NCBI GenBank assembly: GCA_965200775.1 | Contig: OZ241383.1 | Span: forward strand, 1,612,001-1,676,000 | From: Poriferisocius sp965200775 | GTDB taxonomy: Bacteria; Actinomycetota; Acidimicrobiia; Acidimicrobiales; Bin134 | DNA: 64,000 bases | Reading direction: 5' to 3' | Shown here: in pieces, positions 8,683-17,999 of the stretch | Layout of the letters: each line of letters begins with the position of its first letter | Numbering within the stretch: the stretch's first letter is position 1 | The notes under the pieces: model-generated | The model's database searches: none | Told to the model about the DNA's origin: nothing | Seen by the model: only the letters and a program-made list of their open reading frames with translations | Program-made: the position numbers and the translations under genes

Positions 8683-10278
8683 TCACTCCTCGGGCGGGGG
8701 TTCCCGGCGGGCTGCGGCCTCGGCTCTCTCCTCCTCGGAACGGATCTCCTGGCGCAACGGAATCTGGCGGATCATGATGGCGGCCAGGATTCCCACCGCG
8801 ATCACCGGTGCCCCCACGATGAAGCAGCGCTGCACACCCACGGTGAATGATTCCAGCACTGCATCGAGGGTGGCCGGGTCTTGAACCGCTCGAATCTGCT
8901 TGGGGCTGCCCAGGAGCTGGTCGGGGTCGGGCAGCGCAGCCCGCTGTGCGGGGGTGATCTTGGACGCCAGCGACGAATCCAACCCCCCGGCGAAGATGGC
9001 CCCCATGGCCGCAGCCCCGATCGTGCCCCCCAACGAACGCACGAAGTTGGTGGCCGCGCTCACCATGCCGATGTCACGATGTGCGCTGGCGTTCTGCGCC
9101 ACCAGCACCAGCACCGGCATGGTCATCCCCAGCCCCAGCCCGAGCACGAAGACCATGAGGCCGACCTGGGTCTGGGTGGACCCCTGGTGGAGCAGCGTGG
9201 CCAGCATGGCGAACCCGACCGTCATGAGCATGGTGCCCACCACCAGGAACTCCTTGTAGCGCCCGAAGCGGCTGAGCATCTTTCCCGACCCCACCGACGA
9301 CAGGGTGATCCCCACGAACATGGGCATCATGTTCAGGCCCGACGCTGTGGCGCTCACCCCGGTCACCACCTGCAGGAACACGGGCACGAACAGCGTGGCG
9401 CCGAACATCACGACCCCGATGAGGGTCATCACCACCATCGTCCAACGCACAATGTCGTTGGAGTAGAGCTGCGACGGCAAGATGGCGTCGGTGGCTCGGT
9501 TCTCCCACCAGAAGAACACCACCAGCATTACCGCCGACGCGGCCAGAGTCAGGATCATCCCAGACGACGACCACGCCAGCTCGTCTCCCCCCAGGCTGAG
9601 GGCGATGAGCAGCGGCCCGAACCCGGCGACGATCAGCGCTGCCCCCAGCCAATCGATCGAGCGCGACACCACGTCGATACGCACGTTGAACAGCACCGCC
9701 ATGGCCGCCATCGACACCAGGCCCACGGGAACGTTCACGTAGAACACCCATCGCCAGCTCAGGTGGTCTACGAAGAACCCGCCGATGAGTGGCCCCAGCA
9801 CGCTGGCTGTGCCGAAGGTGGCGGCGATGTACCCCTGGTAGCGACCCCGCTCGTTGGGAGCCACCACGTCGCCGACGATGGCCATCGGTAGGGCCAGAAG
9901 GCCACCGCCCGCCAACCCTTGCAGCGCCCGGAACAGCACGAGCTGGAGCATCGTCTGGGACATGCCGGCCAGCGCCGAAGTGATGATGAAAAAGCCAATG
10001 GTGATTTGGAACACCAGCTTGCGGCCGTAGATGTCGCTGAGCTTGCCGATCAGCGGGGTAGCGATGGTGCCGGTGAGCAGGTACGAGGTGATGACCCACG
10101 CCACCTGATCCTGGCCGCCCAGCTCCCCGACGATGGTGGGCACCGCGGTAGCCAGCACCGAGTTGTCCAGCGCGGCCAGAAACATGCCGGTCATCAGGGC
10201 GATCATGATGACGTGGACCTGGCGGGGGGCCAGTTCCTCTGGCTCCACCAGTTCGGGCTTCAGAATGCGAGCCATCAT
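8683..10278 (-). CDS. MFS transporter, DHA2 (EmrB/QacA) family
   Basis: A 531-residue drug:H+ antiporter-like membrane protein with about 14 hydrophobic segments. Diagnostic motifs are DNSVLATAVPTIVGELGG in TM1, the loop GKLSDIYGRK (motif A), RALQGLAGGGLL (motif B) and LGPLIGGFFVDHLSWRWVF (motif C). The charged C-terminus is cytoplasmic. It lies downstream of an acyl-CoA synthetase with a 72-base gap and may share its transcript. The substrate is unknown. Confidence 0.9.
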   Translation of the reverse strand: MMARILKPELVEPEELAPRQVHVIMIALMTGMFLAALDNSVLATAVPTIVGELGGQDQVAWVITSYLLTGTIATPLIGKLSDIYGRKLVFQITIGFFIITSALAGMSQTMLQLVLFRALQGLAGGGLLALPMAIVGDVVAPNERGRYQGYIAATFGTASVLGPLIGGFFVDHLSWRWVFYVNVPVGLVSMAAMAVLFNVRIDVVSRSIDWLGAALIVAGFGPLLIALSLGGDELAWSSSGMILTLAASAVMLVVFFWWENRATDAILPSQLYSNDIVRWTMVVMTLIGVVMFGATLFVPVFLQVVTGVSATASGLNMMPMFVGITLSSVGSGKMLSRFGRYKEFLVVGTMLMTVGFAMLATLLHQGSTQTQVGLMVFVLGLGLGMTMPVLVLVAQNASAHRDIGMVSAATNFVRSLGGTIGAAAMGAIFAGGLDSSLASKITPAQRAALPDPDQLLGSPKQIRAVQDPATLDAVLESFTVGVQRCFIVGAPVIAVGILAAIMIRQIPLRQEIRSEEERAEAAARREPPPEE

Positions 10279-10350
10279 CTCAGCGCTCTCCCGTCAACAG
10301 CTCTTGCCCCCGGTCAACCATGCTCTGACCCCCAACCGATGGCCACCCGG

Positions 10351-11916
10351 CTAGATGGCTCGGGCCTTGCCTTCCCAGTAGGGATCCCGGAGCCGGCGCT
10401 TGTAGAGCTTGCCGTTGGGATCGCGGGGCATGGCGTCAGTGAAGTCGATGGTGCGAGGCCACTTCTGCTTGGCGATCTGCTCCCGGAGGAACTCCATGAT
10501 GGCGGCCCGGGTGTCGTCGTCGGCAGCAACCCCGGCAGCGGGCTCGATCACCGCCTTGACCTCCTCGCCGGTGTCCTCGTTGGGGATCCCGAAAACCGCG
10601 GCGTCGCCCACCAGGGGACACTGGAGCAGCGCGCCCTCGATCTCCGCGGGGTAGATGTTCACCCCGGCGGAGATAATCATGTCGTTGGAGCGGTCGTTGA
10701 GGAACAGGTAGCCGTCCTCGTTGAAGTAGCCCACGTCACCGACGGTGAAGAACTCCTTGCCCAGCCGGGCTTTCTCGGTCTTCTCCTTGTCCTTGTAGTA
10801 CTCGAAGCTCCCCCCGCCGGGCATCTTCATGTAGATGGTCCCGCTGGTGTTGGGAGGTAGGCGGTTCCCTTCGTCGTCCACCACGATGACCTCGGAACCC
10901 GGCCAAGGGCGACCCACCGTGCCGGGATAGCGTCGCCACTCCTCGGGCGAGGCGTATGTGCCGCCTCCCTCGGTGGCGGCGTAGTACTCCCAGACACAGT
11001 CGCCCCACCAGTCCAGCATCTTCTGCTTGGTCTCCACCGGGCACGGGGCGGCGGCGTGGATCATGCGCCGCAGCGACGACACGTCGTAGCGGTTCTTCAC
11101 CTCGTCGGGAAGCTGGAGCAGCCGATGGAACATGGTGGGAACCATGTGGCTCTGCGTGACCTTGCAGCGGTCGATGCGCTCCAGCGCGCCCTCGGGGGTC
11201 CAGCGACCCATCACCACCGCGGGATGCCCCATGTGCAGCGAGGTGGTGGTCCACACGTTCACCGCCGTGTGGTAGAGCGGCGCCTGGGTGATGTGAACGT
11301 TGTCCTCGTGGGGCATGATCCCCAGCAGCATGAACAACCCCCCGGAGGCGGCCGCGGTCTCGTCCGGGTGGACGCCTGGAAGCTCCCGCCGCACGCCTTT
11401 CGGCCGGCCGGTGGTGCCGGAGGTGTAAAACATGAACGACCCGGTGGTGAGGTCGTCGGGGCGGGAGCCGGGCTGGCCGTCGATCAGCTCGTCCAGGGGA
11501 CGGAAGCCGTCGATCTTCCCCACCGAGAACCGGTTGCCCTCGGGCACCTCGCTGTCCTGCAGCACCTTGGCTGCCTGATCGGCGAAGTCCTCGTGGACGA
11601 TGAACGCCTTGGTTTCGCTGTCGTTCACTATGTAGGCGATCTCGGGGGCGGCCAGGTGCCAGTTCACCGTGGTGATGTAGTAGCCCCCCTGGTAAGCGGC
11701 CATCGACATTGCCACCTGCTCGATGCCGTTGGGTAGCACGGTGGTTACCTGATCCCCCACGCCCAGTCCCACAGCCCGCAGCCCGTGGACGATGCGGTTG
11801 GTCAGCTGGGTAAGCTCCCCGTAGGTGATCTCGTTGTAGTCGGGGTCCACCACTGCCAATCGGGCCGGGTCGTGCTCGGCGATCTTCCAGAACCCCAGCA
11901 CATCGGTATCTGCCAT
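10351..11916 (-). CDS. Acyl-CoA synthetase (AMP-forming)
   Basis: A 521-residue adenylate-forming fatty-acid or carboxylic-acid CoA ligase. It has the P-loop FYTSGTTGRPKGV, the YYAATEGG motif, the GDVGYFNEDGYLFLNDR region and a complete A10 motif DPNGKLYKRRL with the catalytic Lys, in contrast to the paralogue at 4281-5759. The ATG at 11916 has a strong GGGGAGGAAGC Shine-Dalgarno region, so the longer in-frame GTG/TTG extensions are rejected. It is probably in an operon with the enoyl-CoA hydratase upstream, consistent with beta-oxidation of an unusual acid. Confidence 0.9.
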   Translation of the reverse strand: MADTDVLGFWKIAEHDPARLAVVDPDYNEITYGELTQLTNRIVHGLRAVGLGVGDQVTTVLPNGIEQVAMSMAAYQGGYYITTVNWHLAAPEIAYIVNDSETKAFIVHEDFADQAAKVLQDSEVPEGNRFSVGKIDGFRPLDELIDGQPGSRPDDLTTGSFMFYTSGTTGRPKGVRRELPGVHPDETAAASGGLFMLLGIMPHEDNVHITQAPLYHTAVNVWTTTSLHMGHPAVVMGRWTPEGALERIDRCKVTQSHMVPTMFHRLLQLPDEVKNRYDVSSLRRMIHAAAPCPVETKQKMLDWWGDCVWEYYAATEGGGTYASPEEWRRYPGTVGRPWPGSEVIVVDDEGNRLPPNTSGTIYMKMPGGGSFEYYKDKEKTEKARLGKEFFTVGDVGYFNEDGYLFLNDRSNDMIISAGVNIYPAEIEGALLQCPLVGDAAVFGIPNEDTGEEVKAVIEPAAGVAADDDTRAAIMEFLREQIAKQKWPRTIDFTDAMPRDPNGKLYKRRLRDPYWEGKARAI

Positions 11917-12064
11917 GCTTCCTCCCCGTTCCGGCAGGCGGCTTCGGTACCGCCTGTTGCCCTGGTCCGCCACGGCAGCGCTGACGCCACCGACCGGCGT
12001 CCTCACGTCGGCGTGTGTGCTGGCTGGATGGTAGGCGCAGGCCGGTGCCAGGCCGAAACCGTGC

Positions 12065-12838
12065 CTACAGCCCGGTGAAGTCGGGAGGGCGCTTCTCCAT
12101 GAAGGCAGCTACCGCCTCGACGTTTGCCGGTGCTCCCATCAGCCGGGAGAAAGCGGCATTCTCCCGTTCTCGGGCGGCGGCCACCCCTTCGTGCCAGCCG
12201 TGGGTGATGAGCGCCTTCGACTCCACCAGCGACGACACCGGCAGCGCTGCCAGCTTCTGGGCGTGGGCCATTGTGGTGTCCATCAGTTCCTCGGGGGGGC
12301 ACACCTTCCACACCAGGCCCATCTCCAGGACCTCGGCGGCGCTGATCCACTCGGCGCTGAGTAGGGTCCACATGGCCTGCTGGCGACCCAGGAGCAGGGG
12401 GAAGGTGTAGCTGCTGGCAGCTTCGGGAACCACCCCGAGGCTGGAAAACGGGCATCGCAGCCGTGCTTCGGACGACATGAAGGCCAGGTCGGCGAATCCG
12501 AGCATGGTGGCCCCTACTCCGAGGGCGAGCCCGTTCACCGCGCAGATGAACGGCTTGGGGAACGAGTCCATCTGGTTGATCATCCCTGGGAACCCGTGGA
12601 CGCCGGGTTCGACACCACCACCGCCGGGGTTGCGGGCCCCCATCTCCACCAGGTCGGTGCCGGCGCAGAACGCCCGTCCGGTGCCGGTCAACACCACCAC
12701 CGCTACGTCGGGGTCGGCGGCCGCGTCGATGAACGCTTCGGCGGCGGCGTCGTAGAGGGCTTCGCTGAAGGCGTTGAGTGCCTCTGGCCGGTTCAGCGTG
12801 AGCAGGCGCACCCGCCCGGAATCTTCTACGTCCAGCAT
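12065..12838 (-). CDS. Enoyl-CoA hydratase/isomerase family protein
   Basis: A 257-residue crotonase-fold protein. The oxyanion-hole segment GTGRAFCAGTDL and the second one, ALGVGATMLGFADLAF, are present. Around the second catalytic position the sequence reads FSSLGVVPEAAS, where Glu fits a hydratase or isomerase. An AGGGAG Shine-Dalgarno sequence precedes the ATG. It is the first gene of the group continuing with acyl-CoA synthetase and exporter, so a role in side-chain or fatty-acid degradation is likely. Confidence 0.88.
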   Translation of the reverse strand: MLDVEDSGRVRLLTLNRPEALNAFSEALYDAAAEAFIDAAADPDVAVVVLTGTGRAFCAGTDLVEMGARNPGGGGVEPGVHGFPGMINQMDSFPKPFICAVNGLALGVGATMLGFADLAFMSSEARLRCPFSSLGVVPEAASSYTFPLLLGRQQAMWTLLSAEWISAAEVLEMGLVWKVCPPEELMDTTMAHAQKLAALPVSSLVESKALITHGWHEGVAAARERENAAFSRLMGAPANVEAVAAFMEKRPPDFTGL

Positions 12839-13173
12839 CGTGCTACTCCCTGCGTCCTTCTGCTTCTTGCTTCCCAGTGAGCCCGTAGCCCCTCATCGCC
12901 CGGTCCGATTCGAGCGGTCCCACCTGCACTGCGGGAGGAAAAGTCATGGCGGCCATGCTAGGAGCCTGCATCCACCTGGCCCGAGTTGCGCTCGCATCGG
13001 ATAAGGCGGTAGTACTTCGCCGGGGCCTGAAATGCCTGTTTAAGGGCGGTGCGGAGAGTGAGCTCCCGGGGAGTGGAATTGGGAAGTATAGGTACCGGGA
13101 CCATCCAGGTTGTGGATTTCCCTGTGATCCAGTTGTGGAAAGCTCGCTTCGTGCATATAGTGCGGGGTCCAGC
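12839..13173. other. Intergenic region of 335 bases
   Basis: It separates the divergent enoyl-CoA hydratase and small membrane protein. I see no coding frame I trust. It holds the hydratase ribosome-binding site, two copies of a CCAG(G)TTGTGGA element near 13106 and 13129, and the promoter at 13133-13161. Confidence 0.6.
13133..13161 (+). promoter_or_regulatory. Canonical -35/-10 promoter for the small membrane protein
   Basis: TTGTGG (13133-13138) and TATAGT (13156-13161) are separated by exactly 17 bases. The expected transcription start is only about 6 bases before the ATG at 13174, so the leader would be nearly absent. The -35 lies in the second copy of the CCAGTTGTGGA element. Confidence 0.6.
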
Positions 13174-13437
13174 ATGACTATCGGGATCGCAGTAGGGGCT
13201 TTTCTCGTCGTGCATCTGCTCGGCGTTTACCTGCTACGCGCGTCCGGAGTGGGACAGGACCTGTTCGGCCGCTTCCGCAACGTCCCCGACCTGCCCGAGC
13301 CGAAGCCGATGGCCGAATTCACCGCCTTCGTGGAGACCCACTCCTTCTGGGACACCGAGGACGATGGCTTCGACACCTACGACGATGTCGAACTCGAGGT
13401 GGTCTTCTGGACCGGGGAGCGACGCCGCTCCGCCTAG
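13174..13437 (+). CDS. Small membrane-anchored hypothetical protein
   Basis: An 87-residue protein that I do not recognise. An N-terminal hydrophobic segment (residues 2-22) is followed by an acidic cytoplasmic or external tail rich in Asp and Glu (TEDDGFDTYDDVELEV). The ATG at 13174 follows a well-formed promoter at 13133-13161, which supports it being a real gene. It lies alone between divergent and convergent neighbours. Confidence 0.6.
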   Translation: MTIGIAVGAFLVVHLLGVYLLRASGVGQDLFGRFRNVPDLPEPKPMAEFTAFVETHSFWDTEDDGFDTYDDVELEVVFWTGERRRSA

Positions 13438-13479
13438 CCCCGGCTCTCAGGCTCTCCCCGGCCTGCCGTTCCAGCAGGA

Positions 13480-14259
13480 TCAGTTGGATTTGGCGTGGAG
13501 GCCCCCATCTACAAGCACCACCGCACCGTTGATGAACGAGGCCGCCGGCAGTACCAGCGACAGGGTGATCTGTGCCACCTCCTCGGGATCCCCGTAACGC
13601 CGCACCGGTACCCGGCGGCGGGCGTAGGTTTCCTTGGCCTCATCGGGAATGGACGCTGTCATCGCAGTGCGAATCGGGCCCGGGCACACAGCATTGGCGG
13701 TAACCCCCCACCGGCCCAGCTCCACGGCCAGCGCCCGGGTGAATCCCACCACCCCGTGCTTGCTCACCGTGTAGGGCGACGTGTTCGGGGTTGCCATCAC
13801 CCCCTCGGTTGAAGCCACATTCACTATCCGCCCCGCACCGTTGCGTTTGAGATCGTCGAGACAGGCCCGAACAAAGCGCATCGGCGCATCCAGATTTACC
13901 CCCATGGCAGCCGCCCACACATCCTCGTAACCCGCGTCGTCCACCGGGGCACCGGCGGCGATCCCGGCGTTGTTGATCAAGATGTCAACCGGTCCAAGCT
14001 CGGCCCGAATCCGGCCCACCGACTGCTCGATGGCCTCGGGATCGCTCACGTCGCACACCAGCGCCAGAGCGGTGCCCCCCTCACCGGCGATGGCGGCAAC
14101 CGTCTCCTCCACCCCAGCCCGGTTCACATCCAGCGCAGCTACCTTTGCTCCCTCGTCGGCAAGCAGCCACGCCGTGGCCCGGCCCATGCCCGAGGCTGCC
14201 CCGGTGACCACCGCCACCTGCCCGGCCACCGACCGGTCGAGCTTGCTGAGGCGCGCCAT
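13480..14259 (-). CDS. SDR family oxidoreductase
   Basis: A 259-residue classical SDR with VVTGAASGMGRATA, NNAGIA, Ser in NVASTEG and YTVSKHG, and a VLVDGGLHAKSN ending. The FabG-like sequence suggests a 3-oxoacyl or alcohol dehydrogenase. Its ATG overlaps the stop of the alkylguanine methyltransferase by one base (TGATG), so the two are co-translated even though their functions are not obviously linked. Confidence 0.86.
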   Translation of the reverse strand: MARLSKLDRSVAGQVAVVTGAASGMGRATAWLLADEGAKVAALDVNRAGVEETVAAIAGEGGTALALVCDVSDPEAIEQSVGRIRAELGPVDILINNAGIAAGAPVDDAGYEDVWAAAMGVNLDAPMRFVRACLDDLKRNGAGRIVNVASTEGVMATPNTSPYTVSKHGVVGFTRALAVELGRWGVTANAVCPGPIRTAMTASIPDEAKETYARRRVPVRRYGDPEEVAQITLSLVLPAASFINGAVVLVDGGLHAKSN

Positions 14260-14888
14260 CAGCGCCGGTGGGAGCGCTCGTGCTCCAACAACCACACCTT
14301 GATCTCGGGACTCCCCCCGTACTCCCCCACCGACCCGTCGCTGCGAACCACCCGATGGCAGGGAATCAGCAGAGGGATGGGGTTGGTGGACATGGCAGTA
14401 CCCACGGCCCGAGCCGCTCCCGGCGAACCCGACATGCAGGCCAGCTCCCCGTAGGACACCGTGGTGCCGTATTCCACGTCCATCAGGGCATCGAGCACCC
14501 GGCGGTAGAACCCGTGGCTCAACCGCCAGTCCAGGGCCAGGTCGAACCACTGGCGGCGGCCATCGAAGTACTGGCCGATCTGCTTGATGGGCTCATCCAG
14601 CCACGACCGATCGCCCTGCTCCCCCGAAACGGCCATCCCAGCCGGGTCGCCCGCCCCGTTCAAGCCGGTCATGCCGGCCAGATCGGCCATGCCGGCCAGG
14701 TCGGCCATCATGTCCTGTCTGGTTTCCATGAAGTCGAAACCCATCCGCACCACCCCCTTTGCTGTGGCCGCCACGTTCAACACGCCGATGGGGGTGTCCA
14801 GCGACCCCACCGCCACCCGGGGGGCAACGGTGGGCGGATCGACAGTGGGGGCCAATTCGGGGCCGGTCAACAGTGCGGAAGCAGACAT
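14259..14888 (-). CDS. ogt: Methylated-DNA--protein-cysteine methyltransferase
   Basis: A 209-residue suicide repair protein that transfers the alkyl group from O6-alkylguanine to its own cysteine. The C-terminal domain has the active site IPCHRVV with Cys177, preceded by the DNA-binding helix segment SYGELACMSGSPGAARAVG. Between the N-terminal beta domain and this domain lies a low-complexity insert (residues 61-95) with ADLAGM repeats encoded by an 18-bp tandem repeat near 14669-14706. A TACGGT box 7 bases before the ATG at 14888 supports this start. The start overlaps that of the divergent kinase. Confidence 0.9.
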   Translation of the reverse strand: MSASALLTGPELAPTVDPPTVAPRVAVGSLDTPIGVLNVAATAKGVVRMGFDFMETRQDMMADLAGMADLAGMTGLNGAGDPAGMAVSGEQGDRSWLDEPIKQIGQYFDGRRQWFDLALDWRLSHGFYRRVLDALMDVEYGTTVSYGELACMSGSPGAARAVGTAMSTNPIPLLIPCHRVVRSDGSVGEYGGSPEIKVWLLEHERSHRR

Positions 14889-16014
14889 GGCACTGACCGT
14901 AGCGGAACGCCAGACTGAAGCGGTGAAGTCTTCGGGCCCCGACCCTTCGAACATCGTCTCCGACACCGACACCGGCATCGAAATCCCCGGAATAGACATC
15001 GAACCGGTCTCCGCGTGGCTGCGCGACCACCTCGCCGGCAGCGAACCGCCCTTTACCTTCGACCTCATCGCGGCGGGCGGCTCCAACCTCACCTTCCGGC
15101 TGACCGATTCCGGTGGCCAACAATGGGCGCTGCGCCGGCCGCCGGTGGGATCGACCCTGGCCACCGCTCACGACATGGGACGGGAGTGGCGCATCATGGC
15201 CGCCCTGGGCCAATCGAGCGACGTGCCCGTACCCCCGATGGTGGCCTTCTGCGACGACCACACCGTCAACGGGGCCGACTTCTACGTGATGGGCTTCGTG
15301 GACGGCCGCATCCTGCGAGACCGCCAATCGGCGGCCGACATGACCCCGGAGCAGGCCGAGACCGCCACCCAGAGCCTGATCGACGTGCAGATCGCCTTCC
15401 ACACCCTGGACCTGGACGAGGTGGGGCTGGGCGACCTGGGGCGCCGGGAGGACTACGTGGGCCGACAGCTCAAACGGTGGCGACGCCAGGTGGAGGCCGC
15501 CGGGGTGCGGGAGGTACACCTGCTCACCGAACTGCACGAGCGGCTGAGCGCGGCCAAGCCGCCCGAGACCGTCCCCGCCGCGCTGGCCCACGGCGACTAC
15601 CGGTTCGACAACACCGTGCTCGACAACCAATGGCGGATCGCCGCCGTTCTGGACTGGGAGCTGTGTACCACCGGCAACCCCATTGCCGACTTCGCATGGT
15701 CGCTCCAGTACTGGGCCGACCCCGGCGACGAGTTGAGCTTCCTCACCGACCCTCCCACCACCCTCGATTGCTTCGCCCGCCGAGCCGAGATCGCCGACCG
15801 CTACGCCACCCAGTCGGGTTTCAACCTGTCCGACCTCCCCTACTACGCCGTGTTCAGTTGGTGGAAGCAGGCATGCATCGTGGAAGGGGCCTACGCCCGC
15901 CGCCTCAAGGGAATGACGGGGGGGATGGCCACCACCGGCGACGTCCACGACATTGCCCGCCGAGTTGACGCAATGCTGGCTCACGCCGCCGACATGGCAG
16001 CCGGCGTCTTGTAG
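14887..16014 (+). CDS. Phosphotransferase family protein (APH/ACAD10-like)
   Basis: A 375-residue aminoglycoside-phosphotransferase-fold kinase. The nucleotide-binding lobe (LIAAGGSNLTFRLTD, QWALRRPP) is followed by the catalytic loop ALAHGDYRFDNTVLD and the metal motif VLDWELCTTGNPIADF. This subfamily often accompanies acyl-CoA dehydrogenases and CoA ligases rather than antibiotic resistance. The ATG at 14887 shares a CATG with the start of the divergent methyltransferase; a GTG at 14923 is the alternative start. Its phosphate acceptor is unknown. Confidence 0.85.
   Translation: MALTVAERQTEAVKSSGPDPSNIVSDTDTGIEIPGIDIEPVSAWLRDHLAGSEPPFTFDLIAAGGSNLTFRLTDSGGQQWALRRPPVGSTLATAHDMGREWRIMAALGQSSDVPVPPMVAFCDDHTVNGADFYVMGFVDGRILRDRQSAADMTPEQAETATQSLIDVQIAFHTLDLDEVGLGDLGRREDYVGRQLKRWRRQVEAAGVREVHLLTELHERLSAAKPPETVPAALAHGDYRFDNTVLDNQWRIAAVLDWELCTTGNPIADFAWSLQYWADPGDELSFLTDPPTTLDCFARRAEIADRYATQSGFNLSDLPYYAVFSWWKQACIVEGAYARRLKGMTGGMATTGDVHDIARRVDAMLAHAADMAAGVL
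14896..14901 (-). promoter_or_regulatory. TANNNT -10 box for ogt
   Basis: TACGGT on the minus strand lies 7 bases before the ATG at 14888. It lies inside the first codons of the divergent kinase if that gene starts at 14887. Confidence 0.45.
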
Positions 16015-16073
16015 GCAACCGCCCGGAGCCGGGTCGCGGGCCGGCGCTTTCCGGGCTGTCGCCCGAAGCCAGC

Positions 16074-17831
16074 TCAGGCGGCCGCAGTCACCAAAACAGC
16101 GAGCATGGCCAGCGTCAGCACCCACATCGGCACCCCCAGGCGCAAGTAGTCGGTGAAGTGGTAGCGACCGGGGCCGTACACCATGGTGTTGGTCTGGTAG
16201 CCGATGGGCGTGAGGAACGACGCCGACGCCGCCACCGCCACCCCGAGGGCCAGCACCCGAGGGTCGAGCCCAGCTTGATGGGCCACCTCGAACGCCACCG
16301 GAAACACCAGGGCAATAGCAGCCACGTTGGTGATGAGCTCGGTGAGCAGCATGGTGGCGGCCATGATGCCGAGCACCACCCCTGCATCGCCCAGGAAGTC
16401 GAAACCACTCACGATGCCGCCAGCCAGGTCTTCGGCCAGACCCACCTCTTCCAGCGCCGCCCCCAGCCCGAAGGCCGCCCCAATGGTGATGAGCACGCTG
16501 AAGTCCACCGCTTCCCGGGCTTCCCGGGGGGTGAGCACTCCCCCCACCACCACCGCTCCCGCAGCGATCAACGCTGCCTCCAGCACGCTAAGCAACCCCA
16601 CAGCGGGCAGAACCACCAGCGCCGCCACAGCGACCAGCGCCACCGGTGCCCTGCGGGTGGCTCTGGGAGGAGACCCTCCCAACCGCGCCACCAGCAGGAA
16701 ATCGCCATGGTTTCTCCACCGCTGGTCGAAACCGTCGGCGGCCAGCACCAGCAGGGTGTCGCCAGGCCGCAACCGAACCTCCCCGAACTTGGCCTCCACC
16801 GGGTCGCCCGAGCGGTGAATCCCCACAACCGCGGCCTGATAGCGGCTGCGGAACCCTGCCTCGGCCAGAGTCCTGCCGTTGAGCAGGGACGCTCCCCCCA
16901 CCACCGCTTCAAAGAACGTGTGATCGTCGGAATCCACTGCCTTGAGGTGGGGGTCCTCGGCGGAGACCAACCCGGCCATGGCCTGGAGGTCGACCACCAT
17001 GTCAACCCTCCCGGCGAAGGTGAGCCGGTCGCCGCCCCTGAGAACGAAGGTGGGTGCCACCGGTGCGATGGCCGTGCCGTGGCGCTCCACCTCCACCAGG
17101 AAAACCCCCTGGAGGTGACGCAGGCCTCCGGCCTCCACCGATTGGCCGTCGAACGGCCCCTGCTCCACCACATGCATCGACACCAGGTAGGAGCGGCCCT
17201 GGCCCGGCGACTCGGCGTCTGTCCGGTCGGGCAGCAGCCAGGGAGCGGCCACCACGATCAGTACCAGCCCGGCCCCCGCCAGCGGCAATCCGAAACGGGC
17301 CAGCTCGAACATCTCCAGCTCGTCCTGGCCCACCGACTGCAACAGGCCGCCCAACACCAGGTTGGTGCTGGTGCCGATGGCGGTAACCGCCCCGCCCAGG
17401 ATGGTGGCGTACGACAGCGGGATCAGGAACCGGGAAGCGGCCCGGCCGTAGCGCTCGGTCCACCCCCGCACCGCGGGCAAAAGCATGGCCACGATAGGGG
17501 TGTTGGCCAGAAAGGCCGACGCCGCCCCGGCGGGAACGAGCAGCTTTACCAGCGCAATCCGGGTTCCCCACCCCCGGTCCAGCATTCGGGCCACAACAGG
17601 TTGGAGAGCGTTGGTTTTGGTCACGGCGCCTGCCACCACGTACAACGCCCCGATGGTGATGGGTGCGGGGTTGCCGAACCCCCCAAACGCGGCGTCGGCG
17701 TCGATCACCCCAAACAAGAACAGCCCGCAGGTCGCCCCCACCACCCCAGCCGCGGGTGACAGGCGATTGCTGATGAGACCGACCCCCATCGCGGCCAGCA
17801 CCACCACGGTCAACACCGCATCGCCGCTCAC
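16074..17831 (-). CDS. SLC13-type permease with two TrkA-C domains (probable sulfate transporter)
   Basis: A 585-residue membrane protein. About five N-terminal membrane segments include NTPIVAMLLPAV and IGTSTNLVLGG, typical of the DASS/ArsB superfamily. Two soluble RCK_C (TrkA-C) modules follow around residues 215-375, then a second membrane half ending in a GYQTNTMVYGPGRY-type loop. This is the layout of SLC13-type sulfate permeases. It is divergent from the ATP sulfurylase/APS kinase gene, so sulfate import is the likely job (inference from context). Confidence 0.85.
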   Translation of the reverse strand: MSGDAVLTVVVLAAMGVGLISNRLSPAAGVVGATCGLFLFGVIDADAAFGGFGNPAPITIGALYVVAGAVTKTNALQPVVARMLDRGWGTRIALVKLLVPAGAASAFLANTPIVAMLLPAVRGWTERYGRAASRFLIPLSYATILGGAVTAIGTSTNLVLGGLLQSVGQDELEMFELARFGLPLAGAGLVLIVVAAPWLLPDRTDAESPGQGRSYLVSMHVVEQGPFDGQSVEAGGLRHLQGVFLVEVERHGTAIAPVAPTFVLRGGDRLTFAGRVDMVVDLQAMAGLVSAEDPHLKAVDSDDHTFFEAVVGGASLLNGRTLAEAGFRSRYQAAVVGIHRSGDPVEAKFGEVRLRPGDTLLVLAADGFDQRWRNHGDFLLVARLGGSPPRATRRAPVALVAVAALVVLPAVGLLSVLEAALIAAGAVVVGGVLTPREAREAVDFSVLITIGAAFGLGAALEEVGLAEDLAGGIVSGFDFLGDAGVVLGIMAATMLLTELITNVAAIALVFPVAFEVAHQAGLDPRVLALGVAVAASASFLTPIGYQTNTMVYGPGRYHFTDYLRLGVPMWVLTLAMLAVLVTAAA

Positions 17832-17905
17832 ACCCGGAAATGCTAGGCGGACTTACCCTTGACTCCGACCCCGATTACGACCCTGCTCTTGGCCCCGGCC
17901 CGATT

Positions 17906-17950
17906 CATTGGCCCAATGGGTTGATTCCAGGCCGAAATGGGCAGGAATCA
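17906..17950. promoter_or_regulatory. Two inverted repeats in the sulfate permease / sat-cysC divergent region
   Basis: CATTGG-C-CCAATG (17906-17918) is a perfect palindrome, and TGATTCC (17922-17928) pairs with GGAATCA (17944-17950). Both lie in the 168-base gap between divergent sulfate genes and could be operators for a sulfur-responsive regulator. No regulator gene adjoins them. Confidence 0.4.
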
Positions 17951-17999
17951 GAGCGTTCGATGGTTCACCGGAGGCGAAGCCGCGATATGAAATAGCCCC

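Noticed and set aside
13104..13140. TTGTGGA elements reminiscent of DnaA boxes, possibly an origin.
   Set aside because: They do not match the full 9-base box, there are only two, and no dnaA, dnaN or other origin genes are nearby.
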